NCBI GenBank assembly: GCA_009602725.1
Contig: WELB01000049.1
Coordinates: 167,561-188,793, forward strand
Origin: Spirogloea muscicola
Lineage: Eukaryota > Streptophyta > Zygnematophyceae > Spirogloeales > Spirogloeaceae
Direction: 5' to 3'
DNA length: 21,233 bases
Shown here: piece after piece, positions 9,183 to 15,338 of the stretch
Layout: every line of letters begins with the position of its first letter
Position numbering within the stretch: position 1 is the stretch's first letter
Notes under the pieces: model-generated
What the model was told of the DNA's origin: nothing
The model's input: only the letters and a program-made list of their open reading frames with translations
Database searches by the model: none
Position numbers and translations under genes: made by a program

Positions 9183-9899
9183 TCAGTACCCACGAGTGAG
9201 CACCATCAGGTCTGAGTAGCTCGCTGCAGGGAAAGAGGCACTCCGCCGAGACCCAGAGGCGGCAGCCATAGCACGGCCTGCTCGCATGTGGACGGCGTGG
9301 GCAAGGGAGCGTTGAAGCGATACCGCCAGGCGCATGCGGAAGACTTGGGCGGGCGAACCGGCGGCGTCGAAGCCGGGAATCGCCCCTGGCAGACCCGGCC
9401 GCCGGTCAATGGCCTGGCGGGCAAGCCGCTGAAGGAGATCCAGCCAGCAGCGGCTGCCGAAAGCCCCGTGTACATCCATCGCCAGGGCCGCGAATTCATC
9501 ACCAACCGGGTGATCAGCATATTTTCGCTCCTTGCCCCGGGCCGCCAGGCCGACCGCGTGCCCTGCACACGACGCTGATCTGGTGGAAGTGGCGGAGTCG
9601 ATGCAGTCAGTTGTCACCACATCGGCGATGATGCAGGGACCGCCGCCGGGCGGAATGGCGACCAGGTCGGCGCGTCGTGTATGGGGCTGGCCGTTCGCGC
9701 CCGGCTGGATGGGCATCATGGTGGAGTTCTCCACAGCCACCTTAAAGCCAGCCTCCGTAAACACCCCCTGCATACCAGGAGATCGCAGGAGATCGTGGGA
9801 AGCGGTCCGCTCGCCCCCGTGTGCGCAACGGAGCATATGCGCAGCCAGCTTCGCAGGGTCAGCGTGACGGGCACCGCACACGCACTGCGTGACGCCCAC
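9183..9899 (-). CDS. LINE ORF C-terminal part: CCHC and PD-(D/E)XK-like domain
   Basis: An intact 238-residue frame ending VLTRGY-stop. It opens with C-V-C-G and continues to H and C, a C-x2-C-x(n)-H-x(n)-C zinc knuckle (CVCGARH, then HMLRCAHGG). Next come SHDLLR and RRADLVAIPPG, with IIADVVTTDCIDSA carrying the acidic residues. After these comes ARGKERKY with its basic residues and the FAALAMDVHGAFGS block. This order (knuckle, RxDLV, DVVTTD, K-rich turn, aromatic/Gly block) is that of the restriction-like endonuclease region of R2-type elements and the matching C-terminal region of algal and plant RT proteins. Catalytic assignment is inference. The last about 60 residues (from AQVFRMRL) are the part repeated in the truncated tails. 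It is preceded by the frame-broken RT and is not likely to be expressed alone. Confidence 0.75.
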   Translation of the reverse strand: MGVTQCVCGARHADPAKLAAHMLRCAHGGERTASHDLLRSPGMQGVFTEAGFKVAVENSTMMPIQPGANGQPHTRRADLVAIPPGGGPCIIADVVTTDCIDSATSTRSASCAGHAVGLAARGKERKYADHPVGDEFAALAMDVHGAFGSRCWLDLLQRLARQAIDRRPGLPGAIPGFDAAGSPAQVFRMRLAVSLQRSLAHAVHMRAGRAMAAASGSRRSASFPAASYSDLMVLTRGY

Positions 9900-11365
9900 G
9901 AGGCAGGGAGGGAGGAGGCCAAGAGCCGGTGGACCGCCGTCCTGAAGACCTCATCGGGCATCGTGAGCGCCGCGTGGAGTGGGAGCGTTGATAACCACGC
10001 CGCCGCCCCAGGGGAGGAGGCTGAGAGAAGCCGGGCGCGCCCTCGAAGGTCAGACGGAGGGAGAAGCTCCACCACCTGGTCAGAGGCCGCTTTTTCAACC
10101 AGCGCCGAGAAGCTTGCCTGGGCACGCAGGTCAGGGGTGTGGGCGAGGTGGATGAAAGGGACGGCCTGCTCCGACATGTTGGGGTGGACCGCCAGGAGCC
10201 CGTCGCGGGCAGAGCGGAGGGCAATCTGAACGGGCAGCTGGTCGATCTCCACTTCGGCTGCCGCCAGCTCCAGGGCGCGCTGGCCGTGGACGAGGAACCT
10301 CTGGCACACGGGGGCTGCCACTTGAGCCCAGCTACCCATGTAGGCTGCTCGCAGGCCCGGGCAACTGAGCGGCATCCCAAGCCGCCGCGGCTGGTCGGCA
10401 GGCTAGCCTGCAGCAGCGCAGCTGGTGAGGTGAGGAACGCAGGGTGCTGCGCGAGGGTGGCCGCGGACGCCAGGATGCCGGAGTCAAAAGCCGCATACGC
10501 TGCCTTCGCCGCCGATGAGGGAGGGATGGTGCGGGCCAGATAGTGTGGCCGCTGCGCGATGCAGCGTGTCAGCATCGCGGTCGCCAGCTGCATGTCCTGC
10601 AGCGTGTGAAGACGGTCCGCCGGCCGGAGGTGTTCCTGCAGCCGCGCCTGCAGCTGCTCCGTCACAAAGGCAGGTGCGCCTAGGGGGACGCCGAGGAGGG
10701 TGAGGCCCCCGGCTGGTGTCTGGCAACCCTCGGGCAGGCGCAGGCGGGCTGGCAAGCCCTGAGGGGACCAGGCCCTGCATTTGTCCGCCCAAATGTCCAG
10801 GCCGATCGCGTATAGCTGCACTTGGAGGGTGGCAAAGGCAGCTGCGACATCCTCTGGCTTCCCCACCAGCGTGGTGTCATCAGCGTATGTCGGCACGAGG
10901 ACGCCGGGGTGTACTGCGACCTTTGCCTGGAGCGCACGACGATGTGCCAGCGCAGAGTGGAACCCCGCCAGTGGAACCCCTTGGCGCGCGCCCCTGGTGG
11001 AGTTGTGGGTCTCCACCTCACCACCCCCCGCCCGCCACTGCAGCTCGCATGGCTGACCGCACCCCAGCCTGAAGAAGGGTAGAAGGCTGGGGAGGGCCCT
11101 CTCAGCTCCTCCGCGATGACATCACGATCAAGGCTGTTGAAGGCCTTGCGGACGTCGACCGCCATGGCCACCCATTCGGAATGCAGGTCCAGGGCGCGGC
11201 CCGTACGCCGTGCACGACCGTCTCACCGCCGCTCCGCAGCCCCGCACCAAATTGTTGGGGCGCCAGGTGTGCCTGGGCCTGCCCTGCGTGCTGTTGCCAG
11301 GCGGTAGAGCACCTCACCTATGGCGATGGGCCTGACCCCCCCACCGGCCTTGCTGAGCGCCAGCA
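9858..11365 (-). pseudogene. LINE reverse transcriptase and thumb region, broken
   Basis: RT blocks appear in order but in different frames: GGGVRPIAIGEVLYRLA (motif 1/2), QFGAGLRSGGETVVHGVRAA, AMAVDVRKAFNSLDRD (motif A), TRGARQGVPLAG (motif B), VLVPTYADDTTLVG (motif C, YADD), then LLGVPLG and a long alpha-helical region with RGGLGCRS. Frame breaks fall between the first and second blocks, before motif A, between motifs A and B, after GGLGCRS, and just before the C-terminal knuckle. All RT core motifs needed for the family call are legible, and the sequence is GC-rich like coding DNA. It reads as a relatively recent but dead copy. Confidence 0.85.
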
Positions 11366-11435
11366 GTGTGAGAAGCCAGCCCGAAAAGAGCTGACAAGGT
11401 TCGAAGGGGCCAAACTACGAAGGGGCCAAAAAGAA
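11366..11435 (-). repeat. Half hairpin unit, subfamily A, abutting the LINE 5' edge (copy A8)
   Basis: The unit begins within the hairpin (TGTGAGAAGCCAGCCCGAAA) and continues with CTGACAAGGTTCGAAGGGGC. The GTGGCTCTCCC half expected before it is replaced by LINE coding sequence. The LINE edge therefore lies in the loop side of an A unit, which suggests insertion into, or template jump onto, an older unit. Confidence 0.75.
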
Positions 11436-11486
11436 GGGCTACTTCTGAACTGGTGCGAGACACAGCTAGGACTCTCCGACGACCTT

Positions 11487-11535
11487 GTTCATCCATTTTG
11501 GGCTGGCCTTTCATGAAAGCACATTGCCCCCTCTT
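11487..11535 (+). repeat. Partial hairpin unit
   Basis: Reads TTGTTCATCCATTTTGGGCT followed by GGCCTTTCATGAAAG and TTGCCCCCTC, a shortened A/C-like unit directly ahead of the full unit A9. Confidence 0.5.
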
Positions 11536-11653
11536 ACACCTCTTCAGGCCCCGCAGTCGCTGCTTAACTCGTAATTTGGCCCCTTCGGACGTTGTCAATT
11601 CTTTTCGGGCTGGCTTCTGACAGCCCTTGCCCCCATTGGGAGAGCCACTTCTA
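11536..11653 (+). repeat. Full-length hairpin unit, subfamily A (copy A9)
   Basis: A complete A unit: CCTCTTCAGGCCCCGCAGTC, the GCTTAACTCG segment, GGCCCCTTCGGACGTTGTC, stem GGGCTG (11607-11612)/CAGCCC (11621-11626), then CCCCCATTGGGAGAGCCAC. Close to A3 and A10 in sequence. Confidence 0.88.
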
Positions 11654-11666
11654 CTTCTTCTTACAC

Positions 11667-11701
11667 CGAGTACCTCTGCTGGTACTCGTACTCGGTACTC
11701 G
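11667..11701. repeat. GTACTCG tandem and inverted repeat
   Basis: CGAGTACC (11667-11674), a 6-base loop and GGTACTCG (11681-11688) form a perfect 8-bp stem. The right arm is continued by two further, slightly irregular GTACTCG copies to 11701. It lies just downstream of A9 and is not part of the usual unit. Confidence 0.6.
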
Positions 11702-11800
11702 TTGCCCCCGTTACCAGGACTCGTGTAAGGCTCGACCTGCCCTCCCTTTCAATAAGATTCGTAGCTGCTTAAATTTCTGCTTGTGCTTGTTTTCCTCAGT

Positions 11801-11881
11801 GCTTCCCCTGGCCCCTTCTCGCTCTGTTCATTCTTTTTCGGCTGGCCTTTTCCAGCCCCTATCCTCTATAGGCGAGCCCTT
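11801..11881 (+). repeat. Hairpin unit, subfamily C (copy C2)
   Basis: GCTTCCCCTGGCCCCTTCTC, TGTTCATTC, GGCTGG/CCAGCC stem, then CCTATCCTCTATAGGCGAGC. It matches C1 at 7266-7350 closely and lies in the same orientation. Confidence 0.82.
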
Positions 11882-12247
11882 TCAATTCCATACGCACACC
11901 GCGCCTTCTTCTTGCCAGGAACCCTCCTGTCAACCCCTTCGCATCGTGGTGACGTGGCCCGTCTTCTTGACTCCACTTGTTACTGTGTGCTGGCCTACTT
12001 GCCCGCCACCTGCCTAATTTAGACGACCACCGACGAGAGAACACGCCCCTTCTCCCTGAAATAGCTCATTCCTTGTTCCTTCCCCTAAAAAGCATAATGG
12101 AGGCAATGTGTTGCTTATCCAAATCTGTGACGGGCCAGCGATTAAAGTGGACGAGAGGTTCACGCGTAATCTGAACAGTGACGCCCTCTTGCCCCCAGTA
12201 ATAGTAAACACCACATACTTAGCATGTTTCAACTCTAATTAGGTGAC

Positions 12248-12296
12248 GGGCAAAAGCTGCCCAATCCCGTTAACTGGGCAAAAGCTGCCCAATCCC
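12248..12296. repeat. Tandem pair of a 21-base hairpin-forming repeat
   Basis: Two identical 21-base copies start at 12248 and 12276, separated by 7 bases (period 28). Each contains GGGCA, AAAGC, TGCCC, a short inverted repeat, followed by AATCCC. They lie just upstream of the LINE fragment (tail 3). Confidence 0.8.
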
Positions 12297-12399
12297 TTCC
12301 CACGGCACCTGATTCGCTTGCCTATGGACTTTCATCGTCGGGCTCGATTCCGCCCCCCGTGCCAAGACCACGCTGACCGCCCTGCCAATCGCTGACCAT

Positions 12400-12815
12400 C
12401 CGCCGCACGCCCCACCTGCTTCAAGGTACCTACCTACCTTTACGTCCGCCAACCCGGCCGAGTCAGCGACGCTCGCCGGGCACGCGGTCGTTTTGGCGGC
12501 TCGGAGTAAGGAGCGCAAAGTACGCTGACCACCCTCTTCACTGCCCTGGCCATTGACGGTCAGAGGGCCTTCAGCAGTGGCTGGTTGGATCTCCTCCACG
12601 GCTTGCCCGGCAGGCCATCGAGCGGCGGCCGGGTTTGCCAGGCTTCAATGCTGTCGGCTCCCTCGCCCAGGTGCTGGCGGTCTCGTTTCTTTGGCTCACG
12701 CCGGTCCACGCGCGCTGGCCGCGCTATGGCTGCTGCCTCAGGGTCTCGGCAGAGTTCCACATTTCCTGCTTCGAGTTATTCTAATTTGTTGTTGCTCACT
12801 CGTGGTTGTTACTGA
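12400..12815 (+). mobile_element. LINE fragment, inverted copy of the ORF 3' end (tail 3)
   Basis: In changing plus-strand frames it reads ATLAGHAVVLAARSKERK, then AVAGW, AAASGSRQSSTFPASSYS and LLLLTRGCY-stop (12813-12815). These match AGHAVGLAARGKERKY through VLTRGY of the minus-strand LINE. It covers roughly the last 130 residues, is frame-broken, and lies in the opposite orientation to the main copy. Confidence 0.82.
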
Positions 12816-12830
12816 GCATTCCTCTGCATT

Positions 12831-12892
12831 TACCGGCAGCTAGTCTGTCGGATGTGAGGCTCCTCACTCGTGACTACTAAATGGTTCATCCT
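12831..12892 (+). mobile_element. LINE fragment, last 15 codons and start of 3' UTR (tail 4)
   Basis: Reads PAASLSDVRLLTRDY-stop (TAA 12878-12880), then ATGGTTCATCC. Both the coding end and the following bases match tail 2 (RLLTRGY, then AAATGAATCATCC) better than they match tail 3, so it is a separate insertion lying directly after tail 3. Unit A10 follows at once. Confidence 0.75.
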
Positions 12893-12900
12893 CCCCCGTT

Positions 12901-13024
12901 CTGCCATAGTCTCTTCAGGCCCCGCAGTCGCTGCTTAGCTCGTAGTTTGGCCCCTTCGAACCTTGTCAAGTCTTTTCGGGCTGGCTTCTCACAGCCCTTG
13001 CCCCCATTGGGAGAGCCACTTCTT
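12901..13024 (+). repeat. Full-length hairpin unit, subfamily A (copy A10)
   Basis: Runs from CTGCCATAGTCTCTTCAGGC through GGCCCCTTCGAACCTTGTC and the GGGCTG/CAGCCC stem to GGGAGAGCCACTTC. Nearly identical to A3 in reverse complement. It follows tail 4 by a few bases, which ties the unit to the LINE 3' end. Confidence 0.9.
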
Positions 13025-13070
13025 CTGCATCGTTATTCGTGTGTATAGTTTTGTCTTTGACCTTGGATTT

Positions 13071-13168
13071 GGACATTGTCCATTCGTTTTTGGGCTCGCT
13101 TTGCTAGCCCCCCCTTCTCTCAGGAAGAAAGTGCTCGCCCATAGAGAAGAGGGGCGAGCGCTTTCTTC
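13071..13168 (+). repeat. Subfamily B unit ending in a fold-back palindrome (copy B4)
   Basis: GGACATTGTCC, a GGGCT/AGCCC stem near 13092-13110, then the unit is joined to an inverted B end. Arms 13124-13140 and 13152-13168 are 17 bases each with a single mismatch (GTGC against GCGC) around an 11-base loop. Two unit ends meet head to head here. Confidence 0.8.
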
Positions 13169-13294
13169 CTTTGCCGTCGCTTTGTTTTGCCCTATCCTTT
13201 GCACTAGCTTTTGACAACAATGTTTTGGCTTTGACTGGCCTCCCTACCAATTCATGCGCACCGCGCGCGCCTTCTTCTCTCTGCGTTGGGGCTG

Positions 13295-13425
13295 GCAGCT
13301 CCTGGGTAAGCGCATGCACACCACCATCTTGCTCCAGCATTCCCAGGCGCGTTCGTATGCAATTTGCCAGGCAGGCCGCATCTTGGCGGCCGCCTCTGGG
13401 TCTCGGCGGGCGACTATTATCCTTT
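13295..13425 (+). mobile_element. LINE fragment, ORF 3' end (tail 5)
   Basis: One plus-strand frame reads LGKRMHTTILLQHSQARSYA, ICQAGRILAAASGSRRA. It lines up with VFRMRLAVSLQRSLAHAV and RAGRAMAAASGSRRSA of the main LINE. The match ends before the PAASYSD block, and hairpin unit B5 follows about 25 bases later in the same sense. Confidence 0.72.
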
Positions 13426-13448
13426 TCGGCACCGTTTTTTTTGAGGAT

Positions 13449-13518
13449 TGGGACTCTGTCCATTCCTTTTGGGCTGGCTTTGCCAGTCTCTCTTCTATGG
13501 GCGAGCACTTTCTTCTCT
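13449..13518 (+). repeat. Hairpin unit, subfamily B (copy B5)
   Basis: GGGACTCTGTCCATTCC, stem GGCTGGC (13472-13478), loop TTT, GCCAG, then CTTCTATGGGCGAGCACTTT. The right arm has lost its last pairs. Confidence 0.8.
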
Positions 13519-13647
13519 CAGGGCGAGCATTTTCCTTTTTCCTTTCCCGGCTGCTAGAAACTCCGACTCCGAAGGGGGGGAAGAAAAAAGGGGTGATCGA
13601 TGTGTGATATTCACTTGCGAAGCTGCGTGCTTTGCGTATTCTGAAAT

Positions 13648-13735
13648 GGCCCCTTCAGACCTTGGTCCTTTGGGCCGGCCTTTCAAAGCCATGCCTTATA
13701 TTGGAAGAGCTGTTTCACAGCCATCCCCCTCTGTG
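13648..13735 (+). repeat. Decayed hairpin unit
   Basis: GGCCCCTTCAGACCTTGGTCC, then TTTGGGCCGGCCTTTCAAAG, GGAAGAGCTGTTTCACAGCC. The order of parts is that of unit A with heavy divergence. An independent stem GGGCCGGCC is present. Confidence 0.5.
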
Positions 13736-13814
13736 GAACAGCTATTCTGTCTCTCTTGCGCATACTCATACTTCCTCTCTAGTGTGGCCGCTCCTGCTCG
13801 CAGCGATCGCCCCC

Positions 13815-13896
13815 GAGAAAGAAGTAGCTCTTTCAAAGGGGGCAAGGACTTCGAAATGTCAGCCCACTGAAGAATGAATAAGATCCAAGAGAGCCA
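13815..13896 (-). repeat. Hairpin unit, subfamily A, decayed (copy A11)
   Basis: GTAGCTCTTTCAAAGGGGGC, then GTCAGCCCACTGAAGAATGA and AAGATCCAAGAGAGCC. It follows tail 6 in LINE sense. Confidence 0.6.
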
Positions 13897-13939
13897 AATA
13901 TAGCGTGGAGACAATTAATGTGCCTGCTCAAAGATCCCC

Positions 13940-14000
13940 AGTCAGCAGCTAGCAGCAGGAAAGATGGCGCCCTGCCTAGAGCGGGAGGCAAAATTGGAGG
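13940..14000 (-). mobile_element. LINE fragment, ORF 3' end (tail 6)
   Basis: The minus strand reads FASRSRQGAIFPAAS, which lines up with AASGSRRSASFPAAS of the main LINE. It is only about 15 residues long, so the call rests largely on position: it is followed in the same sense by hairpin unit A11. Confidence 0.5.
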
Positions 14001-14043
14001 AGCGGGATGGGATGCAGCTCTTCCGTCGTAAGGCAGTGGGTGT

Positions 14044-14092
14044 GAAGAAGGGCTCGCCCATTGAGGATAGGGGCTGGAAAAAGCCAGCCCAA
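14044..14092 (-). repeat. Hairpin unit, subfamily C (copy C3)
   Basis: GGGCTCGCCCATTGAGGATA, then a perfect 7-bp stem GGGCTGG (14071-14077), 6-base loop, CCAGCCC (14084-14090). This is the right-most unit found and marks the edge of the repeat block. Confidence 0.82.
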
Positions 14093-14218
14093 AAAGGCCA
14101 GCTCAATGGAAGTAAACAAGGTCTGAGAAGCCACTTCCACTGCAGCATTGAGGGCAATATCTGTCCCCCGCCCCCCCTTGCCCCGTCTATCACCCTTCCT
14201 TGTTCCCTCTTCCCGCAG

Positions 14219-14347
14219 AAACCCCAGACCTTGCTTATGTGGAGATGCTGCGCTTCATCTCAATTCTCAATCCTCCGGTGCTCTCCCTCTCACACATTGA
14301 TGACCGTCCCACGATCCACAGCTGCTCTTTGCCACACTGCAGACCTC
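14219..14347 (+). CDS. Orphan exon candidate, product unknown
   Basis: A long pyrimidine tract ends in CCGCAG at 14218 and a consensus donor GTAAGTAC opens at 14348, the best donor in the window. The 129 bases between are open in two frames. One of these reads TPDLAYVEMLRFISILNPPV, then SLSHIDDRPTIHSC. I do not recognise it. A possible next exon after the TTGCAG ending near 14409 stops within 15 codons. No upstream exon was found, since repeat DNA lies directly to the left. It may be a surviving exon of a gene disrupted by the repeat block, or chance. Confidence 0.3.
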
Positions 14348-15338
14348 GTAAGTACAAGGTACTAGTGGGTAATCAGCTTGATTGCAGCTCATTACCAGCT
14401 TCAATTGCAGAGCACCAAGACATGACGAGTACTTTTCAACTGTCATTGTCATGACAAGAGACAGATGCATCATTTTCAACAGCTCTTAGCTTTGATGAAA
14501 GGCTCTTTGATTTGTCAGCGAACAAATTACAAAGATGGCTTCATCCCGAGCCTGGCCTGTTCCAAGTCCGCCAGCATGATAAGCACTGCGGCAATTTTTC
14601 CTGTCTCACAATATCCTTAGGATACAAATTGCTAGTTCAACTGCTTACTGCCTGTGTTAGACCCCCACACGAACAGAGAAAGCAGACAATGGTGTGTGAG
14701 CATGTATGATATGATCTCCATCACTGCCGCGATTGAGGCTAAGGCACAGCTGTACCACAGTGGTGAATGCTTTTATCCCGCACTACTATATTGAGGAGAC
14801 TTTAACATCAACAAGCATTTGTAGTTGCAAGAGATCTGCCTTCATGACTGATCACTGACTGCAACCACGCTGGCCATACTTTGATCTTGATGTGATTGGC
14901 AAGGACACTCCCATGACTATCTCTGCAATGACTTTCTGGCCATCACAATCGTATGTGCCCAACTTGTCATTGAGCTGTCAGCTAGGTGGCTCGACTTCCC
15001 AGGACTCTTCTTTGAGGCAAAAGTGTCAAGCTTATTAAGGACTCGAGCAATGTGTCAGCAGCCAGAGTATGCCTCCCAAAGAGGAGGAATACTATTCTAC
15101 TTTCACTTTCACATTCAATTCTGCACCTGCAGAACCTTGCAAGATTCCCCTTAAGTCAAGGAGAGTCCAACGATCCTCATGAGAGTTACACATATCATAC
15201 ATATCCTTTTCACGGATGCAGATTGCAGGCCTCTTGACACAAGACCATGCTTTGCCGATCAGCTTGACAGTATAAATCTGTCCAAAAGAGAATGCGAAGC
15301 ATTTGCGTGACGGCCCTCTGTTTCAACAGGCTCCAGAC
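14348..15338. other. Region without a recognised gene, downstream of VPS41
   Basis: The right part must contain the VPS41 3' UTR (minus strand). Open frames are short on both strands. A short plus-strand string GDFNINKH near 14795 recalls the GDFN motif of endonuclease/exonuclease/phosphatase domains, but stops surround it. No hairpin unit was found here. Confidence 0.5.
15186..15190 (-). terminator. Possible TGTAA polyadenylation signal of VPS41
   Basis: TGTAA on the minus strand, about 150 bases after the VPS41 stop. TGTAA is the usual polyadenylation signal of chlorophyte algae. A five-base match is weak evidence on its own. Confidence 0.25.

Larger units (their letters stand above)
9150..11366 (-). 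mobile_element. 5'-truncated non-LTR retrotransposon (LINE) with RT and restriction-like endonuclease-type C-terminus
   Basis: The element runs leftwards from a sharp edge at 11366, where an A-type hairpin unit (A8) abuts it, to a 3' UTR carrying hairpin B3. It starts inside the RT with a frame reading LALSKAGGGVRPIAIGEVLY, so the N-terminal half of the ORF is gone. No long terminal repeats are seen. The coding part needs about four frame changes to follow the RT and one more before the C-terminal domain, so this copy cannot be autonomous. A CCHC knuckle plus PD-(D/E)XK-like region after the RT resembles R2/CRE/Dualen-type LINEs rather than those with only an N-terminal apurinic endonuclease. 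The clade is not established, because the N-terminal part is missing. 5' truncation is typical of target-primed reverse transcription. No clear target-site duplication was found. Confidence 0.85.

Noticed and set aside
9681-10229. Plus-strand open frames over the LINE
   Set aside because: They are antisense shadows of the GC-rich minus-strand ORF and have no recognisable motif.
14740-15080. LINE endonuclease remnant suggested by GDFNINKH and a following GHT-DL-like string
   Set aside because: The two strings lie in different frames with stops around them, and no other endonuclease motif is present. It could be chance.
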